A stretch of 52,846 nt of DNA from Bacteroidota bacterium. GTDB taxonomy: Bacteria > Bacteroidota > Bacteroidia > JAHEXY01. Both the position numbers and the translations under genes were made by a program. The stretch covers positions 1 through 52,846 of the forward strand of contig JAHEXY010000016.1 in NCBI GenBank assembly GCA_023251875.1, written 5' to 3'. The notes beneath the pieces were generated by a model. It worked only from the letters and a program-made list of their open reading frames with translations. It was not told the origin of the DNA and made no database searches. Shown piece after piece: positions 42,381-52,134 of this stretch (positions are counted from its first letter, which is position 1; each line of letters begins with the position of its first letter).

Positions 42381-42956
42381 ATGAAAATTATAGTATTGAC
42401 ATTTTTATTGCTGCTAAACTTTAATCTTATTGCAGTATCGCAAGTATCCTATTCCTATACAACACGGGAATTTGATATGATAAGAGAAATAAATAAGCTA
42501 AGGAACAATCCACAGCAATACATTTCGCTTCTTTCCTTTTATACCGATACCACTTATTTTGAATACGGCAATAGAAAAACCTTGAAAGAGCAAATGCGAA
42601 AAGCACAACTGGCAGAGGGAATAATATCATATTTAAATGCATTAAAGAAAACGGAACCCATGCTGGAAGACAGCCTACTTACACAAGCAATTCAAATGTA
42701 TGCCAATGGTGAAAAGAAACAAAACACCAAAAAATTTCTACTCCAAAATTTACAAAGTAATTGCCGTTGCATGAAACATTGGCAGTTGCATGGAAGCACA
42801 GCCCAGGAAGCACTCCTCAATTTATTTTTTAGTAAGCATGGTACAATTTTTATGCAGGTATTATTATACCCACAATACAATTCAATTGGATGTTATTATT
42901 TATGGGATAAAGGCGAAGAGCATTATTGGTTTATTGCAGTTACAATGGATGAGTAA
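42381..42956 (+). CDS. Secreted CAP-like protein
   Basis: The 191-residue protein has a signal peptide (MKIIVLTFLLLLNFNLIAVSQ), then REFDMIREINKLRNNPQQYISLL, the typical N-terminus of bacterial CAP-domain proteins (E-x-x-x-N-x-x-R-x-x-P). Later parts (LQSNCRCMKHWQLHGSTAQEALLN, YPQYNSIGCYYLWDKGEEHYWFIAVTM) fit the CAP beta sheet, with NSIGC-Y ending in a final strand. Probably extracellular; function not known. Divergent from the 40878-42116 pair across a MITE-like element. Confidence 0.7.
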   Translation: MKIIVLTFLLLLNFNLIAVSQVSYSYTTREFDMIREINKLRNNPQQYISLLSFYTDTTYFEYGNRKTLKEQMRKAQLAEGIISYLNALKKTEPMLEDSLLTQAIQMYANGEKKQNTKKFLLQNLQSNCRCMKHWQLHGSTAQEALLNLFFSKHGTIFMQVLLYPQYNSIGCYYLWDKGEEHYWFIAVTMDE

Positions 42957-43065
42957 AAATTTATTTTTATATATCCGAAATAAAAATTTGCGCATCAAAA
43001 ACATTTTACTACTTTGCTCAGCTTCAAACCCTTAATCTTTACCAAACGATCTAACATTTTACACA

Positions 43066-43199
43066 ATGAAATAGTCATGCACGAACAGTGCGAAAACACT
43101 GATGAAGATAGCATGACAGGGCAAACAGCCTGTGCTGTTTGAGCCGGTTTGTGTGAAAGCAAAATAACTTATAAAAAAACAAATTATATACATATGAAT
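43066..43199 (+). promoter_or_regulatory. Conserved hairpin leader, copy B
   Basis: Block one (43066-43109) starts atgaaatag and carries the gcac-gaaca-gtgc hairpin; block two (43175-43199) ends at the AddB-like ATG. Both match copy A (9679-9782). The middle here is longer and adds a further hairpin aaacag-cctgtg-ctgttt. It is a putative mRNA leader controlling the AddAB-like operon. The shared middle does not align, so only the ends are conserved. Confidence 0.55.
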
Positions 43200-45854
43200 A
43201 TTCATTTTGGATACTATTTTGACCAGACTTACGATTTTAATTATGGTGAACAAATAAATACCACCGACATAGTGCTTGGCCCTATTGGGCTCTTAAATTG
43301 GTTGAAATTAAATTTAGGATTGAATAGAACAGCTATTTCAGATGAAATCAGAATTTCGGCTTATAGTACAGCCATAGAAAACGTAATTGCAAAAAAACAT
43401 CCTTTTTTTGAATCATATAGTAAAAATCCACTTGCCTTTGCAGAAAAACTACTTTTAGTAAGAGATGAACTTGCACTTTATGGAGCACTAAGCAATGATA
43501 ATGTAAAAGGCGAACGTATCAATTTTATTAAAGAAATTGAAAATCATTTTACAATAAAAGGAATAAGTGATGACTTTATAAATGCGCTTGAAAAAATTGA
43601 CACCTTAACAAATACGAACATTAACATTCTTGTTTACGATAAGATTGATTTATTACCAAGGTACTTGAAAAAACTACTGGATGAGTTAAAAGCGAATGGC
43701 GTTATTATTAATGAAATCAAAGCTGAAACAAAAACTGAAAATACCGACCTAATAAAACTTATTGGCCTTATTAATGGAGAGAAAAATATTGAATTTACCG
43801 GTGATGGAACTGTTATAGTTTGTGAATTTTCAACAGATGAAGAAGCCTATGAAAATCTCTATCCCTTAACACAAACAACGGATGCGGTTCATATCATGCA
43901 AACCGAAACCATTGGATTAGAATCTAAAATATTAGTTAATAAAGGGGCTCCATTCGGCCAATCGCATTCCATCATTAATTCGTATTGGATTAATTTGCCG
44001 TATCTCATAACGGGTATACTTTCAGAAAAACTGGATGTTAAAAAGGTATATCAATTAAGTAAAACTCAGTATTCTATTTTTGGAGAAGATACAGCAGAAT
44101 TTATAGAAAAAAGATTAGAAAGCGTTTTGGCTTTTGACAAAGAAAATTGGTTAATTGAGTTACCAAAATGGGAAGAAAAAGAAAGAGCAAAAGAAAAGGC
44201 AGACATTGACGACATTAATAATCGTAAAAATGATATTCAAAAAGGTATTGACTACTGGATATTTGATAGAGCTCCCCTATTCAATAAAGATGAAATTGCG
44301 GAAGTGAAAAGTGTAATTGCTTTTTATGAAAAAGCACTTAAAATTATAAATAATTTTGGTGTTAAACATTTTAATGCAGTTGGCTATAATAATTGTAAAA
44401 TTTCATTTTCATCATTAATTTATCATTTAAAAAAAATCGAGAATCAAACCATTTCTTTTACCCAATTAGAAAACCTATGCGTTCAATACCAAAAGCCAAC
44501 TACTTTAGAATTTACTACGCCATTGGTGGGCAGTTCAAACATTGTGAATGCGGCAGGTAATAATCTTCATAAAAATGATTTATTGGTGTGGTGGAATTTT
44601 ACCGATACCATATTTCCAACATTTGAAGATCATTTATTTGAATCAGAAAAAACATCATTAAAGGAAGCCGGTATACAAATTAATACGGTTGAAAATCATA
44701 CTTCGCTTTGGATGAATAGTATTGTAAGAAGTTTGTCGAACACAAAAAAAATAATATTTGTGGTGCCTCAATACATAAGGGGCGAGCATCAGGGATGCAA
44801 TGTATTATTGAATCAACTCAGAAATTTAAAAACATTTTCAAAAATTGAAAAAAATAATATTGAAGAAATTCTCACAACGGTTTCAATAAATTCCATTAAA
44901 TCAAACCAAACTAAATTACCTGATACAATTGGAGAGGTAAAACCTGAAAAATATTGGCAAGTAGGTGAAATGAAAGATTTAGAAATGAAAGACAAAGAAT
45001 CCTACACTTCTTTAATTGAACTGATTGATTACCCTCATGCCTATTTCCTGAAAAATATAATGGAAATTTATAAAAAAGGTGTACCTGATTTTGATGCACT
45101 TTTCAGAACCAAGGGAACTGTTTCTCATAAAACCATTGAATTATTAGTCATCGACAATAAATTTTTAAATGCTACAAAAGAAGATATTAAAACTGCCACT
45201 GAAAAGGCCATTGAATTATGCGGAGCCATTTTAAATTTAAAAGAAAACATTGCAGATAGAAAAGAAGTTGAAAGTTGTTTGTTAGCAAGTATACCTGTAT
45301 TGGCCAACGCAATAAAAAATTCTGCAATAAAAACCCCATTATTTAAAATGGAAGAAAAATTAGAAAAGCAAAATTTCTGTACTGCATTTAATAAATTAAC
45401 CGGAAATGCGGATATGGTTATTTATGATGGAAATAATCCAACTCCTATAGCAGTAATTGATTTAAAATACAGTGGTTCAAAAAAGAGAAAAACTGAAATG
45501 AAAGAAGGCAGGGATTATCAATTAGCCATTTATGCTCGTTTATTAAACGATAAAATAACACGAGCCTTCTACATTATTGATGATATGAATTTATATTCAA
45601 ACAATCACGCTTTATTTCCAAACTCAATATATATTAATACAGAAAAAACAGAAAACCAAATACAACAACTCATTACTTCTTTTCAATTCAGAAAACAAGA
45701 ATTTGAAGAAGGTAAAATTGAAGTTGGCATAGGAACTTTAATTGTGGATTTAGCTTTTTGGTTGAATCCTAATATAGTTAAAGTGAATGTAGATTGGGAC
45801 AAAAAAACAAAACAGCAAAACAAATACGAAAACTTTATAAATTTTATAAAATAA
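43194..45854 (+). CDS. AddB/RecB-family PD-(D/E)xK nuclease protein
   Basis: About 886 residues from the ATG at 43194; the frame runs to 43149 through the conserved leader. The C-terminal PD-(D/E)xK domain shows a GTVSHKTIELL-type (G-x-x-x-H) start, LTGNADMVIYDG, AVIDLKYSGSKKRK (D-x-K) and QLAIYARLL (Q-x-x-x-Y). The N-terminal part is an AddB-like inactivated helicase fold. With the following AddA-like protein it should make a heterodimeric helicase-nuclease that resects double-strand breaks before RecA loading. This pair is core recombination machinery in many Bacteroidota, so 43-49 kb may be ordinary chromosome. Confidence 0.85.
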   Translation: MNIHFGYYFDQTYDFNYGEQINTTDIVLGPIGLLNWLKLNLGLNRTAISDEIRISAYSTAIENVIAKKHPFFESYSKNPLAFAEKLLLVRDELALYGALSNDNVKGERINFIKEIENHFTIKGISDDFINALEKIDTLTNTNINILVYDKIDLLPRYLKKLLDELKANGVIINEIKAETKTENTDLIKLIGLINGEKNIEFTGDGTVIVCEFSTDEEAYENLYPLTQTTDAVHIMQTETIGLESKILVNKGAPFGQSHSIINSYWINLPYLITGILSEKLDVKKVYQLSKTQYSIFGEDTAEFIEKRLESVLAFDKENWLIELPKWEEKERAKEKADIDDINNRKNDIQKGIDYWIFDRAPLFNKDEIAEVKSVIAFYEKALKIINNFGVKHFNAVGYNNCKISFSSLIYHLKKIENQTISFTQLENLCVQYQKPTTLEFTTPLVGSSNIVNAAGNNLHKNDLLVWWNFTDTIFPTFEDHLFESEKTSLKEAGIQINTVENHTSLWMNSIVRSLSNTKKIIFVVPQYIRGEHQGCNVLLNQLRNLKTFSKIEKNNIEEILTTVSINSIKSNQTKLPDTIGEVKPEKYWQVGEMKDLEMKDKESYTSLIELIDYPHAYFLKNIMEIYKKGVPDFDALFRTKGTVSHKTIELLVIDNKFLNATKEDIKTATEKAIELCGAILNLKENIADRKEVESCLLASIPVLANAIKNSAIKTPLFKMEEKLEKQNFCTAFNKLTGNADMVIYDGNNPTPIAVIDLKYSGSKKRKTEMKEGRDYQLAIYARLLNDKITRAFYIIDDMNLYSNNHALFPNSIYINTEKTENQIQQLITSFQFRKQEFEEGKIEVGIGTLIVDLAFWLNPNIVKVNVDWDKKTKQQNKYENFINFIK

Positions 45855-48800
45855 TGGGAATAACAATCTATAATGCCAGTGCCGGTAGTGGAAAAACCTA
45901 TTTGCTTACCAACTTAATTGCCGATTTTATTAAAGGGGAAAAAGCAGATAGAAATATTAATGGCAACCCTTTGCATCCTCAACGTTTTATTGCCACCACC
46001 TTTACCAAAGATGCTGCAAAGGAAATAAAAGAACGTGCTGCCAAAGAATTATTAAAGCAAAATCTCATTCCTCAAGCCTATCAACTTAACAACAGTTGTA
46101 TTGGAACCGTTAATGCGGTTTGCGGTAGTTTATTGGAAAAATATGTTATGTATATAGGCATCTCTTCTAACCTAAGAGTAATTGATGAAGATGAAGCAAC
46201 TGTTATTATGAAAGAAATTAGCGGAAGTTGTATAAGCCATGAAGATATTCTGCTTGCAAAAAAAATAGGCTGTTATGAAAAATATAATGCTATTAAAGAA
46301 GAATTTGAAATTTTGTGGTTCAAAGAAATTGAAAAGTTGGTAAATAAACTCAGAACCAATAATATTATCAGCAAGGAACAGTTTGAGGAACATGATAAAT
46401 TAGTAAACGACTATTTAGAAAAGCTATACCCTCTTACTGCCTTTAATAACAATGAAACATTAGAAAAAGTAATTAATGACGCTAACCTGTTTATTAACCA
46501 AATGAAAGTTCATTATGATGATTACATAATAACAGAAGGTGGATTTAATAATTTAGGAAAAAACGATATTAAATTTTTTCTTGAACTATGTGAATATTTG
46601 GCAAAAAAAAATAATCATTCAATTGAGTTTTCTGAAATATTTTATTTATTAAAAACAGAAAAAAGAGGTTCCGCAGATTTTAAGAAAAAAAAATATGGAT
46701 CAACCAATAATTATAATCTTTTAGCAGATGAATTAAGTTTGCGAATAAGCCAAAATAGTGGGGCAAGAAATGTAATTGTTTCTTTTATCAAAAAAACCTA
46801 TCAATTAAGTTTCGAAATTCTTAAAAAGTATCAAGAATATAAAGCTGAAAAAGGCTTATTGGACTTTACCGACCAGGAACATTTGTTATTAGAAATTATT
46901 CGAGAAAATAAATTTGTGAGAGACGACATAAAATTATCGTATGATATTTTATTCGTTGATGAATTTCAGGATACCAGCCCTATCCAATTAGCCATATTTT
47001 TAGAATTAAGCAAATTGGTAAAATATAGTTTTTGGGTAGGTGATCCTAAACAGGCTATTTATGAATTTCGGGAAGCTGATCCCTATCTTATGCTTCAAAT
47101 TATTAAGGCGGTTGAAGAAAATAAAAGTTGGCAATCGCCCATCAAACAAAAAGATAATGATTTAGATACATCGTATCGCTCCAGAAAAGAAATTGTTGAA
47201 CTAACCAACCACTGGTTCGAAGATTCTTTTGATTTTTTAAAACGTGAACATATCTGCTTAAAATATGATCAAAAAAGACCTATAGTTGAAGGTCAAGCTC
47301 CTGCTTTGCATTTTTGGCAAGGCGAATTACAAAAAGATAATAAAACAAGCTTAATGGCAAATTTCGTAGCAAGTAAAATAAAAAAAACTTTAGATGCGAA
47401 GAATTTATTATTTATTCCAAAAGATGAAAAAACGCCTAAATTAATTGTGGCCGGGGATATTGCGGTATTATGCAAAACTAACGACCAAGTTAAAAATATT
47501 GCAAAGGCTTTAATGGACACAGGTATTAAAGCCAACGCGAAATCGGAAGGCTTATTAGCAGAAACAGAAGTTGCCTTGATTTTGGCCATGATGAAATATG
47601 TTAATAACCCATTTGACACCTTGGCAAAGTCTGAACTTTTATTGCTTGCTAATTTTAAAGGAAATATTAGCACTTTAATAATGGATAAACAAAAAAGCGT
47701 ATCAAATGAAAATTGGCAAGAAAATTCTTTCATTATTAAATTACTTGCAGATAAAGATCACAAACTTAATATTAGGTCATTAAGTTTAAGCGGACAATTT
47801 GAAGCCTTAATAAGTATAACCAATTACTTTGCATGGATACAATATCTTGGAAATACAAGCCAAAGAAGAGCTAATGTATTAGAACTTCAAACAAAAATAA
47901 CCGAATTTGAAAAAGCTTGTGCAAATAAAGGTTCATTGGGTGGCATATATCAATTAGAAAGCTGGCTCAATAAATTAGAATTATCAAAAGGTTCAGCAAT
48001 TGATAGTGAAAGTGTAAATGTAATGACCATTCATAAATCAAAAGGACTTGAATTTCCAATGGTAGTTTTATTTGGGTTAGAAAGTAGAGATAAAGACAAT
48101 CATTTTGGCGTAAAGGTTTTACCGGCTGAAAAATTTAATATTAACGATCCTCTTGCAAACAGGCTTATTCATTTTGCCATTAAATTTGGTGGAGAAGATT
48201 TGGCAAATGAAGAAATAGCAAATCAGTTTAATGAAAAAGTAAATGAAGAAATAAAACGACTTATGTATGTTGCTGTTACTAGAACAAGAGATTTTTTAAT
48301 GATTCCGGTAAGAGAAAATAACAACGAAACCCTGAAATTATTAAATATTGCAACCGGAAATAAAATTAATTCCGCTAAAGCAATAGCGCTTCAAAATGGA
48401 CAAAGTATAATGGAATTAGATGATAAGACAATAGCTATTGAGAAAACATCTGAAAATATTCCTACTCAATTTGATGTTATGCCAGTTAATGATGGAGCTA
48501 AAGAGGTAAAAATTAAAGAATGGGCATTAACCGCTACTTCAACAAATAAATATGTATTAGGCTCTGGTGATAAAAAAATATTCCCAACTAAACTTTTTAC
48601 TGAATTTAATGCCATGAGCTTAGAAAATAGGCTTAGTTTTAAATATGATCATATTGGAGAAAATACTGAAGATGAAATAGGCAATTGCATGCATGCTATT
48701 TTCTATTTGGTAAACATGAATAACTTTAATGACAAAGCCCATCAAACCCTTATAAATTTCAATATGCTTAATCTTTTCAATTCTATTGAAAGCTATAAAA

Positions 48801-49183
48801 ATTGTTTTAATGAACTGAAAAAATTTATTGAAAACACCTATGGAAAAATTTTAACTATTCATCAAGAGCAGCATTTTAATTTTTCAACAAATAAACAACA
48901 GCTCAGTGGCATTATTGATTTACTTTTTGAAACCGAAAAAGGATGGGTGATTGTAGATTACAAATCGCACTTTAATACAACAACTGATTTGTTGAATAAA
49001 ACACAAGACAATTATACTACGCAACTCAATAATTATGCTTTTGCCATTAATAATTACAAAGGCAAAGCGGTAATTGGTGCGCTAATTTATTATCCAATTT
49101 TAGGTCAAGTAAATTTTGCAACAACTATAAATACATCAAACAATAACACCTTAATTACTGAGGAGCAAATTACAAGTGCTTAA
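45854..49183 (+). CDS. AddA/RecB-like UvrD helicase-nuclease
   Basis: About 1109 residues, starting at the ATG that overlaps the upstream stop (TAATG at 45852). Helicase motifs: NASAGSGKTYLLTN (Walker A), TTFTKDAAKEIKERAA (Ia), LFVDEFQDTSPIQ (II), WVGDPKQAIYEFR (III), DTSYRSRKEIVELTN (IV), VMTIHKSKGLEFPMVVL (V) and LMYVAVTRTRD (VI). A C-terminal PD-(D/E)xK nuclease follows (LSGIIDLLFETEKGWVIVDYKSH, then QLNNYAFAI). It matches AddA in size and order. The start overlap indicates coupled translation with AddB. Core repair, with a role against linear phage DNA possible. Confidence 0.93.
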   Translation: MGITIYNASAGSGKTYLLTNLIADFIKGEKADRNINGNPLHPQRFIATTFTKDAAKEIKERAAKELLKQNLIPQAYQLNNSCIGTVNAVCGSLLEKYVMYIGISSNLRVIDEDEATVIMKEISGSCISHEDILLAKKIGCYEKYNAIKEEFEILWFKEIEKLVNKLRTNNIISKEQFEEHDKLVNDYLEKLYPLTAFNNNETLEKVINDANLFINQMKVHYDDYIITEGGFNNLGKNDIKFFLELCEYLAKKNNHSIEFSEIFYLLKTEKRGSADFKKKKYGSTNNYNLLADELSLRISQNSGARNVIVSFIKKTYQLSFEILKKYQEYKAEKGLLDFTDQEHLLLEIIRENKFVRDDIKLSYDILFVDEFQDTSPIQLAIFLELSKLVKYSFWVGDPKQAIYEFREADPYLMLQIIKAVEENKSWQSPIKQKDNDLDTSYRSRKEIVELTNHWFEDSFDFLKREHICLKYDQKRPIVEGQAPALHFWQGELQKDNKTSLMANFVASKIKKTLDAKNLLFIPKDEKTPKLIVAGDIAVLCKTNDQVKNIAKALMDTGIKANAKSEGLLAETEVALILAMMKYVNNPFDTLAKSELLLLANFKGNISTLIMDKQKSVSNENWQENSFIIKLLADKDHKLNIRSLSLSGQFEALISITNYFAWIQYLGNTSQRRANVLELQTKITEFEKACANKGSLGGIYQLESWLNKLELSKGSAIDSESVNVMTIHKSKGLEFPMVVLFGLESRDKDNHFGVKVLPAEKFNINDPLANRLIHFAIKFGGEDLANEEIANQFNEKVNEEIKRLMYVAVTRTRDFLMIPVRENNNETLKLLNIATGNKINSAKAIALQNGQSIMELDDKTIAIEKTSENIPTQFDVMPVNDGAKEVKIKEWALTATSTNKYVLGSGDKKIFPTKLFTEFNAMSLENRLSFKYDHIGENTEDEIGNCMHAIFYLVNMNNFNDKAHQTLINFNMLNLFNSIESYKNCFNELKKFIENTYGKILTIHQEQHFNFSTNKQQLSGIIDLLFETEKGWVIVDYKSHFNTTTDLLNKTQDNYTTQLNNYAFAINNYKGKAVIGALIYYPILGQVNFATTINTSNNNTLITEEQITSA

Positions 49184-49267
49184 AAATGGTTCTGCGATAG
49201 GCAATCGAAACGTTTTAAAAAAATTATCCATACCGTATTTGATTTTTATAATATAAAAGGTTATTTT

Positions 49268-49283
49268 GTATTATATATCATAC
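49268..49283. promoter_or_regulatory. Candidate HipB operator
   Basis: gtattatatatcatac is an imperfect palindrome (gtat-n-atatat-n-atac), 23 bases before the hipB start. HipB dimers repress hipBA by binding palindromes of about this size; the base sequence differs from the E. coli operator, so assignment rests on position and symmetry. Confidence 0.45.
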
Positions 49284-49306
49284 ATTAAGCTAAAATACGA
49301 ACAATT

Positions 49307-49630
49307 ATGAATGATTTACCATACACAAACTGGGCTTCTATGAGCGATAAGGCACTAGCCGAGCAAATTGGGACATTTGTAAAACACCATAGGTTGGAGC
49401 TAAATAAAACACAAGATATATTGGCTCATGCAGCCGGAATTAGTCGTTCTACCTTAAGCTTACTCGAAAGAGGAGAAACAGTTACCATGGCTACTTTTAT
49501 ACAAGTGCTAAGGGTGCTGGATCAATTACAAGTAATGGATGCCTTTGTAGTTCAAAAAAGTATTAGTCCTCTGGCTTTGGCTAAAATGGAACAGGAAAAA
49601 AGAATAAGGGCAAGAAATAAAAAAGTTTAG
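49307..49630 (+). CDS. hipB: HipB-like antitoxin/repressor
   Basis: The 107-residue protein has an XRE-type HTH (AEQIGTFVKHHRLELNKTQDILAHAAGISRSTLSLLERGETVTMATFIQVLRVL) and a basic tail (KMEQEKRIRARNKKV). It lies 3 bases before hipA, the normal order for the type II hipBA pair. It should bind HipA and repress the operon. The spacing suggests translational coupling. Confidence 0.92.
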   Translation: MNDLPYTNWASMSDKALAEQIGTFVKHHRLELNKTQDILAHAAGISRSTLSLLERGETVTMATFIQVLRVLDQLQVMDAFVVQKSISPLALAKMEQEKRIRARNKKV

Positions 49631-49633
49631 GTT

Positions 49634-50938
49634 ATGAATACGGCATTTGTAAAACTATGGGGTGAACTAGTAGGTGCGGTTGCTTGGAACGAAGCAACAG
49701 GTATAGCCACTTTTGAATATGACCCAAAGTTCAAAAGTAAGGGTTGGGATATAGCACCATTTCAAATGCCTATTCAATCAGGTAAAAACCAATTTAGCTT
49801 TCCGGCACTGCGTAAAAAAAGTGATCCTGCATTAGATACCTTTAAAGGTTTACCAGGTTTATTAGCTGATGTGCTTCCGGATAAATATGGTAATGAGTTA
49901 ATCAATCTATGGCTGGCACAGCAAGGCAGACAAATGGATAGTATGAATCCGGTAGAAATGTTGTGCTTTATTGGAACAAGAGGCATGGGAGCACTGGAGT
50001 TTGAACCGGCCACGATAAAAGAAAATAAAAAAACTTTCTCTATTGAAATAGACAGCATGGTGGATATCGCAAAAAAGATGCTCTCTAAAAAGGCTGCATT
50101 TACCACTAACCTGAAAGCTGATGAAGAAAAAGCTGTGTTGGAAATTTTGCAGATAGGAACATCAGCCGGTGGAGCAAGGCCTAAGGCAGTAATTGTTTAC
50201 AATGAAAAAACAGGGGAAGTAAAATCAGGTCAAACAAATGCGCCAAAAGGGTTTGAACATTGGCTAATAAAACTAGATGGAGTAAGTGATGTGCAACTGG
50301 GCGCCAGCAAGGGTTATGGAAGAGTAGAAATGGCTTATTATAATATGGCAATAGCATGTGGAATTGAAATGATGCCATCCAGATTATTGGAAGAAAATGG
50401 TAGAGCACATTTTATGACCAAACGTTTTGATAGGGAAAACGGTTCAACCAAACATCACATTCAAACTTTTTGTGCAATAAAACATTTTGACTATAATGCT
50501 GTTGGCAGTTTTAGTTATGAGCAGCTTTTTCAAACCATGCGCGAACTGAAATTGCCATATCCTGCTTCAGAGCAACTATTCAGACGAATGGTGTTTAATG
50601 TAGCAGCACGTAATTGTGACGACCATACTAAAAATTTTGCCTTCAGACTCAAAAAAGATGGGGTATGGGAATTAACCCCTGCCTATGATATATGCCACGC
50701 ATATCAAACCAAACACTATTGGGTTAGCCAACATGCTTTAAGCATTAATGGCAAGCGAACAAACATAAATAAAGAAGATATGTTGTTAATTGGCAAATCA
50801 ATTAAAAACAAAAAAGCGGATGCAATAATAGAAGAAATAAATAAAGTTGTGGGTAAATGGAAATCCTTCGCTGATGAAGTAAAAGTGTCTCCCACTCTCC
50901 GAAATGCAATTAATGATACTTTAGTAAAATTAAAATGA
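49634..50938 (+). CDS. hipA: HipA-like serine/threonine kinase toxin
   Basis: The 434-residue protein has the HipA N-subdomain (VKLWGELVGAVAWNEATGIATFEYDP, then GLPGLLADVLPDKYGNELI), the GTSAGGARPKAVIV Gly-rich loop, and the kinase core FMTKRFDREN, VAARNCDDHTKNFAFRL (catalytic DDHTKN) and LTPAYDICHA (DFG-like). HipA kinases phosphorylate glutamyl-tRNA synthetase in E. coli and cause persistence. All catalytic residues look present. Length is standard. Target here is not known. Confidence 0.94.
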   Translation: MNTAFVKLWGELVGAVAWNEATGIATFEYDPKFKSKGWDIAPFQMPIQSGKNQFSFPALRKKSDPALDTFKGLPGLLADVLPDKYGNELINLWLAQQGRQMDSMNPVEMLCFIGTRGMGALEFEPATIKENKKTFSIEIDSMVDIAKKMLSKKAAFTTNLKADEEKAVLEILQIGTSAGGARPKAVIVYNEKTGEVKSGQTNAPKGFEHWLIKLDGVSDVQLGASKGYGRVEMAYYNMAIACGIEMMPSRLLEENGRAHFMTKRFDRENGSTKHHIQTFCAIKHFDYNAVGSFSYEQLFQTMRELKLPYPASEQLFRRMVFNVAARNCDDHTKNFAFRLKKDGVWELTPAYDICHAYQTKHYWVSQHALSINGKRTNINKEDMLLIGKSIKNKKADAIIEEINKVVGKWKSFADEVKVSPTLRNAINDTLVKLK

Positions 50939-50941
50939 TAT

Positions 50942-51418
50942 TCATTTTTTTGACACTCCTTTAATATATTTTAATCCATTTTCATTACTCATAGTTCCCA
51001 ATTTCCCATTCAAATATTTAACTGCATTTTTGGTGTTAGTACCGCTTGTATTCATGGCTCCATCAAGCCAAGATGTTGCTAAATATTCCTGTGAAGCTTT
51101 TTCATTACTCATGGTATTCATTATTCCATTTCTATAATTTAATACTGATTGTATATTATTATTGCTCCCATTTGAATTTATATTATAAGCAAGATCGGCA
51201 ACACTATAATTAGCTGTGAACATCATATATGCTCCCAATACAAAATAATAAACAGCAATACAATATGGAATTAAAAATATCAATCCATACATATTTACTG
51301 TATCAAGAGAATAATTTTGATTTCTAAGATAATGATACCAAGTATCTTCATATTCTGGTCCTATTACAAACCAATAAAAACTTAGGGAAAATCTTATTAT
51401 TCCTCCAAGTAATCTCAT
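50942..51418 (-). CDS. Small membrane protein with MSNEKA repeats (paralogue 1)
   Basis: About 158 residues from the ATG at 51418 (MRLLGGIIRFSLSFYWFVIG); the frame extends further to 51478. Two N-terminal membrane segments (about 5-20 and 45-70, FLIPYCIAVYYFVLGAYMMF) precede a soluble C-terminal domain. That domain has two related motifs, IMNTMSNEKASQEYLATSWLDG and LGTMSNENGLKYIKG. Two paralogues follow on the plus strand. Function unknown. Convergent with hipA, separated by 3 bases. Confidence 0.7.
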   Translation of the reverse strand: MRLLGGIIRFSLSFYWFVIGPEYEDTWYHYLRNQNYSLDTVNMYGLIFLIPYCIAVYYFVLGAYMMFTANYSVADLAYNINSNGSNNNIQSVLNYRNGIMNTMSNEKASQEYLATSWLDGAMNTSGTNTKNAVKYLNGKLGTMSNENGLKYIKGVSKK

Positions 51419-51571
51419 AGCGTTAAAGTTTATTGTACTAGATATAATACGATTATGATTACCGGAAGTTGCAAACATTTTATTTTATATATCCCTGCAA
51501 CTATAAACTTGCTCATTCGTAATATATATATATCAATAAAATATTTAAATCACACCTTAATTTTAAAAATT

Positions 51572-52081
51572 ATGAGAGGATTAATCGGTATTATTCAAAT
51601 AATAATCAGTTGCTACTATTTTGGAACATATAGAGAATATGAAAGTCATGGTTTATTTTATTTTGTATATGAAAAAGAATGGACAACGTATGAAACATTT
51701 AACACGTATGCTGAAATTTTGCAGTTTGTGAGTAGTTTAATATTTATACCCATGTTTTTTAATGGAGGGTATAAAATAATAATATGGAACACGGGGCCTT
51801 TACCTATGTTTAACCATACTGGCGGGAGCAGCAGTTATTATACCGAAAGCAATTCAAAATACAGCAACATTGAAGGTATATTAAGATATAGAAATAGCGT
51901 GCTTGGCAATATGTCAAATGAAAAGGCTGCAAAAGAATATGCGAAAACAGCTTGGATAGATACCTATGCAAACAATGGCGAATCTAACACAACAAAAACT
52001 ATTGGATATATAAATAGTAGATTGGGCGCAATGAGCAATCAAACGGGATATGAGTATTTAAAAAATGGAGCGAAAGAATAA
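51572..52081 (+). CDS. Small membrane protein with MSNEKA repeats (paralogue 2)
   Basis: About 169 residues from the ATG at 51572 (MRGLIGIIQIIISCYYFG). Two membrane segments, then LGNMSNEKAAKEYAKTAWID and LGAMSNQTGYEYLKNG, the same motifs as its neighbours. The MR-L-x-G-I-x-x-x-x-S start is shared with paralogue 1. Divergent from paralogue 1, with 153 bases between. Function unknown; cytoplasmic or periplasmic side of the C-domain cannot be set. Confidence 0.7.
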   Translation: MRGLIGIIQIIISCYYFGTYREYESHGLFYFVYEKEWTTYETFNTYAEILQFVSSLIFIPMFFNGGYKIIIWNTGPLPMFNHTGGSSSYYTESNSKYSNIEGILRYRNSVLGNMSNEKAAKEYAKTAWIDTYANNGESNTTKTIGYINSRLGAMSNQTGYEYLKNGAKE

Positions 52082-52134
52082 ATTTCTATGACAAATAGTA
52101 TGACCCAATAAAAATAATTTTAAAACTTTTATCT

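Noticed and set aside
45794-45853. AddA-like protein beginning inside addB at 45794
   Set aside because: The ATG at 45854 overlaps the upstream stop (TAATG) and directly precedes the ITIYNASAGSGKT start of the family.
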